Virus record (IMG/VR): IMGVR_UViG_3300031951_001142 | Location: 1 to 24,807 of that record | Strand: one strand, 5' to 3' | Length of the DNA: 24,807 bases | Origin: a virus | In this document: positions 14,320 through 21,463 of the stretch, piece after piece | Layout of the letters: each line of letters starts with the position of its first letter | Position numbering within the stretch: position 1 is the stretch's first letter | Notes under the pieces: generated by a model | Seen by the model: the letters and a program-made list of their open reading frames with translations, nothing else | Told to the model about the DNA's origin: nothing | The model's database searches: none | Program-made: the position numbers and the translations under genes

Positions 14320-15996
14320 ATGGCCACGATCCAACCTGACAGCATCTCGGTCGCGTCGAGCGTGACGACGGCCTACGCGGGGCGGGCTGCGCCTACGCCG
14401 CCGCCCCCGCCCCCGCCGCCACCCCCGGCCCCTGCGTTGACCCTCGTCCCCGGCACGGCCAGCGCCACGGTAGGCGTGGCCGCCACCGGCTGGCGCGTGG
14501 ACAACACCGGCAGCGTGCCTGCCGCGGCCAGCGTCAACGTGCCCGCCGAGCTGTCCAGCAGCTTCAGCAACGGGCAGACCATCGCGGCCGGTGCCAGCGT
14601 GGCCTTCACCCTCACAGCGCTCGTGTCCGGCGCGCGCAGCGTGGCGCTCAGCAGCAGCACCCCGGGCGCGGTCATCAGCGGCAGCCCGGGCACGTTCACG
14701 GGCGTGTCGGCGCCGCCCCCGCCCCCGCCCCCGCCCCCGCCCCCGCCGCCGCCGCCGCCGCCAGCCCCGCCCGACTACATCAAGGCCCCGCCGGCCGGCG
14801 TCTCCAGTCTCGCTGCGCTCATCGGCGACAGCAACACCGAGCACAGCTTCAGGTCGACCCAGGCCTACTGGCGCAACGGCCTGCTGGGCGGCGTGCTGGA
14901 CATGCGCGCCAACAGCGGCAAGTCGGGCGTCGCCATCCTCGACCTGATCAGCCAAGTCGACGCCGTTTACACCAACGGCAGCAACCCGGGATTGCAGGGC
15001 CTGCCTCCGCTGGGCTGGGTGATCCTGCAGTTCGGGACCAACGGCTGGCGAGGTGTGACCTCAGTCGACTCGACCATGCGCTCGCAGTTCACCACGTTGG
15101 TGAACAAGCTCAAGCTGGTCGCTGAGCACGTCGTGATCATCACGATGCCACCGGCCGGCGGTGTCACCACGCCGCGCGCGGCAGGCTACCCGGTGGTCCG
15201 TGCGTACTTCCAAGAGTTCGTCCTCGCGGACTCCTCGAATCGCACCCACCTGATCGACGGCTGGGGCAGCACCATCGACAGCAGCGGGAACATCATCCCC
15301 GAGATGTGGCTGGTGGACGAGTACCACCCGAGCGGCGCCGGCTCGCGCCAGGTGGCGCTGACCGAGTTGCCCCAGTGGCAGGCCCTGCTGGCGAACCAGA
15401 GCTACGCCCGCGCGCCGTTGGTCACAAGCGCGGCCGACGTGTTCCCGGCCCAGCCGCAGTGGATCAACAACCCCACCGCCACGGGCACCGTCAGCGTCAG
15501 CGGCGCGTGGACTGGCACGCTACCCACCGGCTGGAACATCGGCACCAACGGCAGCGGCATCGGCGGCACGGTGGAGATCATCCCCGCGACTGCCGGCGAC
15601 CCGAACCCGGTGCCCTGGGTGCGCATCCGCCCGACCACGCAAAGCAGCTTCGCGCAGATCAGCCTGACGTTTGCCGCCTCGGGCCGGGCCATCACCGCGA
15701 GCGACCCGAGCGAGCTCGAGCAGTTGGTCGAACTGCGCTTCAACGGCATGCAGCGTTTCAACCAGCTGGAGTTCTGGATCCAGGCCGCCGGCTCCGTCAA
15801 GTTCGTGCAGACGGCCTACCTGCGCTGGGGCCCGACCATCGGCGCTAACGAGCAGGTTGTGTTGCGTCAGCGGTACTACCGCGATTCGTCCACGGTCGGC
15901 GGCACTCCGCTGGGCGTCATCTACATCTACAGCGTGGTCGCGGGCAGCGGCGACGTGGGCTACATCGACGTGCGCTGCCCGTCGGTGAGGGGGTGA
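14320..15996 (+). CDS. SGNH-hydrolase virion protein with polyproline linkers
   Basis: 558 residues in clear modules: a 24-residue N-terminus; ten prolines (27-36); an Ig-like beta domain (about 40-130); seventeen prolines (132-148); an SGNH/GDSL hydrolase (about 160-360); and a beta-rich C-terminal region (about 365-558). All four SGNH blocks are present: GDSN with Ser171, Gly200 in NSGKSG, GTN with Asn241, and DEYH with Asp333 and His336. Enzymes of this fold on phage particles can remove acetyl groups from surface polysaccharide, as shown for the coliphage G7C tailspike gp63.1. No signal peptide is seen, so I infer a virion component whose enzyme is held away from the particle by stiff linkers. 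Substrate is unknown. Placement among connector genes is unusual. Confidence 0.83.
   Translation: MATIQPDSISVASSVTTAYAGRAAPTPPPPPPPPPPAPALTLVPGTASATVGVAATGWRVDNTGSVPAAASVNVPAELSSSFSNGQTIAAGASVAFTLTALVSGARSVALSSSTPGAVISGSPGTFTGVSAPPPPPPPPPPPPPPPPPAPPDYIKAPPAGVSSLAALIGDSNTEHSFRSTQAYWRNGLLGGVLDMRANSGKSGVAILDLISQVDAVYTNGSNPGLQGLPPLGWVILQFGTNGWRGVTSVDSTMRSQFTTLVNKLKLVAEHVVIITMPPAGGVTTPRAAGYPVVRAYFQEFVLADSSNRTHLIDGWGSTIDSSGNIIPEMWLVDEYHPSGAGSRQVALTELPQWQALLANQSYARAPLVTSAADVFPAQPQWINNPTATGTVSVSGAWTGTLPTGWNIGTNGSGIGGTVEIIPATAGDPNPVPWVRIRPTTQSSFAQISLTFAASGRAITASDPSELEQLVELRFNGMQRFNQLEFWIQAAGSVKFVQTAYLRWGPTIGANEQVVLRQRYYRDSSTVGGTPLGVIYIYSVVAGSGDVGYIDVRCPSVRG
14398..14427 (+). repeat. First proline-codon tract (10 codons)
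   Basis: Ten consecutive proline codons, mostly CCG and CCC, encode residues 27-36 of the SGNH protein. The minus strand carries several runs of five G here and could form a G-quadruplex. It precedes the Ig-like domain and acts as a stiff spacer in the protein. Confidence 0.8.
14713..14763 (+). repeat. Second proline-codon tract (17 codons)
   Basis: Seventeen proline codons: alternating CCG and CCC giving a CCCCCG hexamer array, then pure CCG ending in CCA. It encodes residues 132-148 just before the SGNH domain. Such an array is prone to copy-number slippage in whole codons, so linker length may vary between related phages. Confidence 0.85.
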
Positions 15997-15997
15997 C

Positions 15998-16126
15998 ATG
16001 GCGGCAAGCAACAGCTGCTCTTCCTTCTGCCGCGAAGCGGCGGGCGGCGCCAGTGATGCGCTGCAAGTCGCCGCCTCGCTCGGCTTCTCGCTCCTTGAGA
16101 TGCTGCACACCTGGGAGAGCCTGTGA
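15998..16126 (+). CDS. Possible small gene, 42 residues
   Basis: ATG 15998 follows the SGNH stop by one base, and the TGA at 16124-16126 overlaps the GTG start of the next gene (GTGA). Both junctions have the spacing of the other coupled genes here, and without this ORF the 126-nt gap would be unexplained. The product begins MAASNSCSSFCREAAGGASD and ends in a mildly hydrophobic helix (ALQVAASLGFSLLEMLHTWE). It has no recognisable family. It might be a small structural or chaperone-like peptide for the neighbouring fibre proteins, or merely a coupling ORF. A longer overlapping frame (GTG 15993) runs into the next gene out of frame and is not convincing. Confidence 0.5.
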   Translation: MAASNSCSSFCREAAGGASDALQVAASLGFSLLEMLHTWESL

Positions 16127-18222
16127 AGCTGCCGAAGGTCACGATCGCGCTGCCGCAAGGCGCGGCGCTGAAGACGACGCGCCGCAAGGGCGATACGTCG
16201 GCGAGCGTGCTCGTGACGGTGAACCGTGGCACCGAGGTGGTGGTCGTGCGCGAGGCTGCGCCGGTCCCCGCGCCACCGGCTCCAGTGCCTGCGCCGCCTG
16301 CCCCCGCCCCGCAGCCGCCCGCGCCGCAACCGCCCGCCCCGCAGCCTGGGTTCATCAGGATCGAGCGCAAGACGCTCGATCGGCACGGCAGGCACGTTTG
16401 GTTCGGCGCCTGGGCCTGGGGCGACTCGTACAACCGCAGCACCGAGGAAATCCGCTTGTCGCCCGGCCAGCGCGTTTCCCTGGAGGCGTGGCGCGGCCGG
16501 GTTTTCGGCAGGGCTGAGATGCCAGAGCACACGTACACGCTGCTGCTCGATGGTCTCGCCTTGGCGACCGCAACCGCGCGCGCCGGCCAGCCGCGCTTCA
16601 ATTTCGAGTTTGTAGTGCCCGAGCTGGCGCCGGGGTGGCACGGTATCGACATCGGTGGCCTGCAGCCCGGCGAAGAAAGCATCAACTACTTCGCCCGCGT
16701 GGTCGGCGGCGTTGATACGCTGGTGCCGGTGGTGCAGTCGTCGCTCGAACTGTCGCACCGCCACCAGCCGCGCGACGCCAACGGCAACCTGCTGCCCGAC
16801 ATCCACTTTGCGCACGCCTGGGCCTGGGTGCCTGTCGGGCCTGCTGTGGCGCGGCCGACAGCGGATCACACCTATTTGCCCGTGACCGATCCGCGCGAGC
16901 AGACCGCGGACATGCTCGTGCCCGGCGACGCCTACCCGCCGACGATGCTGCGCAGCCTGCCGGGCGGCGGCAATTCCGCGATGGGCGCGCAGGCGTACTT
17001 CTGGGATCAGTGCATCGGCCTCAACGGCCGGGATGAGGGCCTGTTCCACCTCGACGGACCGCGGGGCATCGGCACGACCTGTTTCGTGACGCACCTCGAA
17101 GTCGGCCGCGCTACCGAGACACAAGACCCGCGCAGCACGCCCCGGAAGTTCGTCTACGGCTGCGAGCCGCGTCGCGTGTTCCGGGTCAGCAACACGGGTG
17201 AAGTGGTGACGCTGGCCGGCCGCCGCGGTACGCCCGGCGCCTACGAGCTTGTGGGCGATTGGTCCGCTGTGCCCGAGGCGATGCGCGGCTTCAAACTGCT
17301 GTGGGGCTCGTGCTGGGACTCGCGCACGTTGAGGGTGGACCCGAGCATGCCCCTGGTGGGCGGCCGTCCGGCGCACCCCAAGAACCCGCGCATGTACGTC
17401 GTGGACAGCATGCGCAACTCGCTGTACAGGCTGGAGTTCGACGGCCGCAGCCACGAGACGCCGGCCCGGGTGTTCCTCATCGCCACGCTGCCGGGCATGT
17501 GGGATTGCGTCGAAGACCCGAGCACGAACACCGTCATCGTCAGCCTGCGCGATCAGCACAAGGTCATCCGTATGACCTTCGACGGCGAGGTGTTGGAAAC
17601 GCTGCTCGAGCGCGACCCCACGCGGCCCGGCGCCGCGACGGTGGACTACCGGCACACGGCCTGGCTGCAGGGGACCACGCTTGAGCAGGCGCAGGCGCAG
17701 ACCATCCTGGCGCCTGAGGGCCTGTACCTGCAGGAGACCGAGCTCTACATCGGCAGCCGGGTCATGGAGCAGATCCCGGTGCTTGACCTGACCACGCGCC
17801 GCATCGTCCACCGCTACCCCGTGCCCGGTGCGCGCGGCCAGCACTTCGTCAAGTTCGCTGTGGGTGACGAGACTTTCGGCGGCAAGCAGACGGTGTTCCC
17901 GGCCACGTTCGCGGTGCAAGAAGGTGGGCAGTGGTACGGCATCCGCCGCGACGGCTCGCGCTGGATCAACAACGCGCCTTTCGCCCTCGACACCTACCAG
18001 ATGAGTTTCGCGGTCGGCGGCGGCCGGCTCATCGCTGGCGGCAGTGACTACGGGCTGCGGCGCTACTACAAAGGGCCGCGCCTGGACATGCCGCTCTACC
18101 GGCAGGGCGAAGCCGAGTTCTTCGCCATGCACGGCCGGATCGTGTACGGGCCGCGTGGCGTGGGTCGCTTCGATGTACCAAACGCCAGCCCAGCGCTCAG
18201 GTACTTCCTCGATCACAACTAA
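16123..18222 (+). CDS. Large putative beta-propeller virion protein with Pro/Ala hinge
   Basis: 699 residues from a GTG that overlaps the previous stop. A short N-terminal beta domain (1-45) is followed by a PAPPAP/PQPPAP hinge (47-75) and an Ig-like region (about 77-205). The rest (about 210-699) has repeated strand patterns such as RVFRVSNTGEVVTLAG, PRMYVVDSMRNSLYRLEFDG and TVIVSLRDQHKVIRMTFDGE, in which a short aromatic strand is followed by a D/N-G turn, as in NHL/SMP-30-like beta-propellers. I infer a propeller used for binding a host-surface ligand; enzymatic activity is possible but no active site is identified. No signal peptide is present. Codons are visibly less GC-biased than in the capsid genes, hinting at separate acquisition. 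It may equally be a tailspike-type protein. Confidence 0.7.
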   Translation: MKLPKVTIALPQGAALKTTRRKGDTSASVLVTVNRGTEVVVVREAAPVPAPPAPVPAPPAPAPQPPAPQPPAPQPGFIRIERKTLDRHGRHVWFGAWAWGDSYNRSTEEIRLSPGQRVSLEAWRGRVFGRAEMPEHTYTLLLDGLALATATARAGQPRFNFEFVVPELAPGWHGIDIGGLQPGEESINYFARVVGGVDTLVPVVQSSLELSHRHQPRDANGNLLPDIHFAHAWAWVPVGPAVARPTADHTYLPVTDPREQTADMLVPGDAYPPTMLRSLPGGGNSAMGAQAYFWDQCIGLNGRDEGLFHLDGPRGIGTTCFVTHLEVGRATETQDPRSTPRKFVYGCEPRRVFRVSNTGEVVTLAGRRGTPGAYELVGDWSAVPEAMRGFKLLWGSCWDSRTLRVDPSMPLVGGRPAHPKNPRMYVVDSMRNSLYRLEFDGRSHETPARVFLIATLPGMWDCVEDPSTNTVIVSLRDQHKVIRMTFDGEVLETLLERDPTRPGAATVDYRHTAWLQGTTLEQAQAQTILAPEGLYLQETELYIGSRVMEQIPVLDLTTRRIVHRYPVPGARGQHFVKFAVGDETFGGKQTVFPATFAVQEGGQWYGIRRDGSRWINNAPFALDTYQMSFAVGGGRLIAGGSDYGLRRYYKGPRLDMPLYRQGEAEFFAMHGRIVYGPRGVGRFDVPNASPALRYFLDHN

Positions 18223-18238
18223 GCTCGGAGCGTCTCAC

Positions 18239-19951
18239 ATGTCATTGCAAAACTCCGGTTCGCACAACCGAGGCTTGCTCGTCGCGAACACCGTGTACCA
18301 GCGGAACATCGAGATCAGCGCTGGTGCGAACCGGAGAATCTTCGTCGGGACCGCCGCCCAGCGGTTCTACATCGACACGCAGCTCTCGATCACCTTCAAC
18401 GGCGTCGCTGGGACGCTGGTGGCCGAGACCAGCACCGGCCCTGCGCCGCGGGTCCACATCTGGCGCTGGGACGATCCGGCAGTCGGGGTGGGCTTGCTGG
18501 AGGTGAACAACAACGTCAACCGCAACGACGGCATTTGGTTCTGGATCGTCGTTGACGAGTCGACTGGTGCCGTCACCTTTGCTCTTGACGAAAGTGCCTC
18601 GGACAACAACGCCAACCCTGCGGCGGTCGTGCCGGCGTCGAGCATTGCGTTCATGATCGCGCACGGGCTTGAGGCGTCGAACGGCGGATCAACGCCGTTC
18701 AGCACGATCGGAGCCGCTGATGGCGTGATCGTCACGGGATCCGCCCCGAACCGAACCTACCCCTCAAACACACAGCTTGCCGCGGTGACGGTGGTTGTGC
18801 CGCAGGGCGCAGCCGCCCCCGTCATCACCGGCCCCACCGGCGCCGCCGGCGCGGCCAGCATCACGCACAGCGTCAACGAGCTGCAGAACAACGCCGGCAC
18901 CTGGTCGGCCACCAGCGGTAGCGCGTGGAGCCTGTCCGGCACCGATGCCGGCTTGCTGAGCATCAGCTCGGGCGGCGTCGTCACCCTGGCCGCGGGCAGC
19001 TTCGACCGCGAGACGAAGGCCTCGTACTCGTTCAACGTCCTGCGCGACGCGGTGGCCCAGGCCGTCACGCTCAACATCAACAACGTCAACGAGGCGCCCA
19101 GCTTCAGCGGCCCCGACATCAGCGTGCCGGGCCTGGTGGTCGGCTCGGCCATGTCGAGCATCAATGCCGCGCTGCGGTTCGCCGACCCCGACGCCGGCGA
19201 CACCGGCACCTACAGCGCCGTGGGCACCTGGCCGGCTGGCGTCACGGTCAACAGCGCCGGCCTCATCAGCGGCACGCCCAGCGCCGCGGGCACCTCGAGC
19301 AACCTGCGCGTGCGGCGCACCGACGGCGGCGCGCTCACGGCCGACAGCAACCTGTTCAGCATCACCGTGTCGGCGAGCTCGACGCCGGTGTCGTTCACCG
19401 GCACCGTCAGCGCGCAGAGCGGCACCGTGGGCACGGCCTTCAGCTGGGCCGGCTCGGCGCTGGCGAGCTTCTTCTCCGGCAGCCTGACGCCCTTCGCCTA
19501 CAGCGTCAGCGCGGGCAGTCTGCCGCCCGGCCTGACGCTGAACAGCGGCACGGGCGTCGTCAGCGGCACGCCCAGCTCGGCTGGCACCTTCAACGCCACC
19601 TTCCGCGCGCTCGACACCGGCAGCAACGCGGCCACGAGCAACAGCGTGGCGTTCACGATCGCTGCGGCGCCGCCGCCTCCGACCGGCCCCACGCTGCCCG
19701 CCGTGGCCACCGACGCCACCGGCAGCACCCGGCGCACCGGCCAGACCACGCGCATGGTGGTCGAGCCCTTCACCAGCATCGAGGCGCTGGGCACCGGGGT
19801 TCGCACCATCGCCACGGGCACGACCGACGCGACGACGGGTGAGGTCACGCTCACCGGGCTGTCGCCGGGCACCTATGCGGTCCTCGGCTTCTTCCCGAGC
19901 ACCGGCGCCACTATCGCGGGCGTGCGGTTCCGCCTCGTCACGGTGAGCTGA
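18239..19951 (+). CDS. Cadherin/Ig-like repeat adhesin, probable fibre protein
   Basis: 570 residues from ATG 18239 with GGAG about 9 nt upstream; the open frame extends up only inside the previous gene. Residues 1-190 form a unique beta domain (VHIWRWDDPAVGVG, DGIWFWIVVDESTGAVTFAL). Then follow a cadherin-like repeat (about 207-284, ending in NNVNEAP) and two putative-Ig (He_PIG-type) repeats with GVTVNSAGLISGTPSAAG at 334-351 and GLTLNSGTGVVSGTPSSAGT at 431-450. After PPPP comes an 85-residue C-terminal domain. Such repeats serve as extended adhesive stalks on phage surfaces. The base composition shifts sharply near 18810, between the unique N-terminus and the repeats, suggesting a mosaic fusion. 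The stop overlaps the next start (TGATG). Likely a receptor-binding or reversible-adhesion fibre. Confidence 0.77.
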   Translation: MSLQNSGSHNRGLLVANTVYQRNIEISAGANRRIFVGTAAQRFYIDTQLSITFNGVAGTLVAETSTGPAPRVHIWRWDDPAVGVGLLEVNNNVNRNDGIWFWIVVDESTGAVTFALDESASDNNANPAAVVPASSIAFMIAHGLEASNGGSTPFSTIGAADGVIVTGSAPNRTYPSNTQLAAVTVVVPQGAAAPVITGPTGAAGAASITHSVNELQNNAGTWSATSGSAWSLSGTDAGLLSISSGGVVTLAAGSFDRETKASYSFNVLRDAVAQAVTLNINNVNEAPSFSGPDISVPGLVVGSAMSSINAALRFADPDAGDTGTYSAVGTWPAGVTVNSAGLISGTPSAAGTSSNLRVRRTDGGALTADSNLFSITVSASSTPVSFTGTVSAQSGTVGTAFSWAGSALASFFSGSLTPFAYSVSAGSLPPGLTLNSGTGVVSGTPSSAGTFNATFRALDTGSNAATSNSVAFTIAAAPPPPTGPTLPAVATDATGSTRRTGQTTRMVVEPFTSIEALGTGVRTIATGTTDATTGEVTLTGLSPGTYAVLGFFPSTGATIAGVRFRLVTVS

Positions 19952-20652
19952 TGGACCGCAACCTGCTCAGCACGATCCCGGTCGGCATCAGCGCCGGGCT
20001 CGAGATCGCCGGGCCGCCGGAGTGGGGCCTGCTGGGCTCGCAGATCCTGGCCGAGACGGCGACCGGCACGCACGGCCCCGGCGCGCTCATCAACGACGGC
20101 CTCAACCCCGCGCTGCTGTACGTGCCCGTGCTGCTGAGCCGCAGCGCTCCGGCCTTCACGCTGTACCCCAACGGCAGCTACGAGGGCCCAAACCCGTCGA
20201 GCGCGACATATGCGTTGTACGAGCAGGGCACGGGCCGCGTGCTGGCTGGCGACCCGGGCACGATCACGATCTCGACACCGCTGCCGCCCGGCTCCTACCT
20301 GCCGCAGCCCACGACCTCGGCCAGCTGGTCCTACCGGCAGACCGCCACCCTCTGGCCGCTGACCGGCCGCGACGAGTGGACCGGCGCTGTCACGCACGGC
20401 GCCCCGGCGCTGTTCCTCTGCGACTATGCCGAGGACGACGTGCGCATGCGCTCGGCCAGCGGCGAGGAGTTCACCTCGAAGCTGCTGATCTACACGTCGC
20501 TGCCCGGCGTGAAGCAGGGCGACATGGTCAAGATCGGCGCATCTGGCGTGGCCGACCCGTTCGCGGCCGGCGCCGAGGAGGTGCGAGCGGTGCGCACCTG
20601 GGCCGACACGTTCAAGGCCGAGGGCGACCCGGACTTCCGCATCGCCACCTGA
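19951..20652 (+). CDS. Head-closure-like protein with an extra N-terminal domain
   Basis: 233 residues. The C-terminal half from about residue 128 (YRQTATLWPLTGRDEWTGAV, then GAPALFLCDYAEDDVRMRSA, GEEFTSKLLIYTS, GDMVKIG, PFAAGAEEVRAVRTWADTFK) has the size and strand layout of a phage head-closure or stopper protein, which seals the DNA-filled head under the adaptor. The first 120 residues (GISAGLEIAGPPEWGLLGSQ and ALLYVPVLLSRSAPAFTLYP) look instead like a small beta domain of a fibre-associated protein. The start overlaps the adhesin stop, so this domain could be the docking site for the adhesin cassette. That role is inference. The alternative is that the whole protein is one unfamiliar connector. 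Confidence 0.62.
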   Translation: MDRNLLSTIPVGISAGLEIAGPPEWGLLGSQILAETATGTHGPGALINDGLNPALLYVPVLLSRSAPAFTLYPNGSYEGPNPSSATYALYEQGTGRVLAGDPGTITISTPLPPGSYLPQPTTSASWSYRQTATLWPLTGRDEWTGAVTHGAPALFLCDYAEDDVRMRSASGEEFTSKLLIYTSLPGVKQGDMVKIGASGVADPFAAGAEEVRAVRTWADTFKAEGDPDFRIAT

Positions 20653-20676
20653 CGGCGCGCGGCCCCGCGGTGGGCC

Positions 20677-20686
20677 TTCCTAGCAT
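20677..20686 (+). promoter_or_regulatory. TTCCTAGCAT motif before the gp10-like gene
   Basis: Third exact copy of the motif, ending 7 nt before ATG 20694. CATGC (20684-20688) and GCATG (20692-20696) form a 5-bp hairpin enclosing that start codon. There is no Shine-Dalgarno. The motif itself contains an in-frame ATG (20685), an alternative start three codons earlier. Confidence 0.42.
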
Positions 20687-20693
20687 GCCCGGC

Positions 20694-21086
20694 ATGGATC
20701 GCAACCGTGTCCGCGTGGTCAACCGCATGCCGCAGTTTCTGACGGCGACGCAGGCCCGCGCCCAGCGCACGGTGCTGACGATGCTGATCCCGATCGGCAG
20801 CGAGGCCGCGGGCATGATCCCGCGCGCCACGTCGGACCTCATCAACTCGCAGACGCGCGAGACCGAGATGAACGGCACCGTCGTGCGCGGCCGCATCGGG
20901 TTCATGGCCGAGTACGCGGCCGCGGTGCACGAGGCGCCCGGCACGCTGCTCGGCAAGAACGTGCCGCGGCCCAATGGCCTGGGCGTCGTCTGGGGCCCGT
21001 CCGGCGAGCCCGAGTTCCTGAAGAAGGGCGCCGAGCAGGCCAAGCCGCTGGTCGAGCAGGCGCTGCGCCGGGGGATGCGGCTGTGA
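20694..21086 (+). CDS. HK97 gp10-like neck / tail-completion protein
   Basis: 130 residues from ATG 20694; ATG 20685 in the same frame would add MPG. The middle (VRGRIGFMAEYAAAVHEAPG) and the end (GEPEFLKKGAEQAKPLVEQA) match the pattern of HK97 gp10-like proteins, in which a beta strand with a YAxxVHE motif is followed by a loop and a final helix (xFLxKA). These proteins join head to tail or complete the tail end. The gene lies between head-closure and tail-terminator genes, the standard order. It overlaps the next start by 4 nt (GTGA). A TTCCTAGCAT motif replaces the usual ribosome site, suggesting its own expression control. Confidence 0.83.
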   Translation: MDRNRVRVVNRMPQFLTATQARAQRTVLTMLIPIGSEAAGMIPRATSDLINSQTRETEMNGTVVRGRIGFMAEYAAAVHEAPGTLLGKNVPRPNGLGVVWGPSGEPEFLKKGAEQAKPLVEQALRRGMRL

Positions 21087-21445
21087 GCATCGCCCAGCGC
21101 ATCGAGGCCGCGATCCGCCCGGTGCTGCCCGGCGTCGTGCTGTCTTTCGGCCGGATCCACGGCGCACCCGACCCGCTCAAGCGCTACGGGGTGATCCGCC
21201 CCGCTGGCGGCAGCAGCGGCGACCGCGTGCGCCGGCCTCAGTTCACGCTCGACCTCATGGGCCTGAAGGACGGCGACGCCACACAGACCGCGGCCCTCGT
21301 CGAAGCGGCCATCCAGCGCATGCGCGAGCCTGTCGCCGGCCTGGTGTTCCTGGCCCCGAGCGAGCCCAGCTTCACCACCACCGCCGAAGGGCGGCCCCTT
21401 TCTTCGGTCGCCATCGCGGCGATCACCGAAACCGCACCTGTCTGA
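21083..21445 (+). CDS. Tail terminator protein (putative)
   Basis: 120 residues from GTG 21083 overlapping the gp10-like stop. The layout is alpha/beta: an N-terminal helix (IAQRIEAAIRPVLPG), strands with KRYGVIRPAG and PQFTLDLMGL, a helix (TQTAALVEAAIQRMREPVAG) and paired C-terminal strands. Proteins of this size and fold between the gp10-like and tail-tube genes are tail terminators (lambda gpU-type / DUF3168-like), which form a ring that stops tail-tube growth and docks to the head. The sequence is too divergent for a firm family match by eye, so the call is from position, size and predicted fold. Confidence 0.68.
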   Translation: MSIAQRIEAAIRPVLPGVVLSFGRIHGAPDPLKRYGVIRPAGGSSGDRVRRPQFTLDLMGLKDGDATQTAALVEAAIQRMREPVAGLVFLAPSEPSFTTTAEGRPLSSVAIAAITETAPV

Positions 21446-21463
21446 CCGCAGAGGAGAGAGACC

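Noticed and set aside
16432-16446. A GDSYN motif in the propeller protein (residues 100-104) as a second SGNH active site.
   Set aside because: The other SGNH blocks (Gly, Asn, DxxH) are not found at suitable distances after it.
15520-18216. An 898-residue open frame on the minus strand.
   Set aside because: It lies antisense to the SGNH and propeller genes, whose motifs and start/stop coupling are clear. Long antisense frames are expected in very GC-rich coding DNA, and its translation is low-complexity Arg/Val/His-rich.
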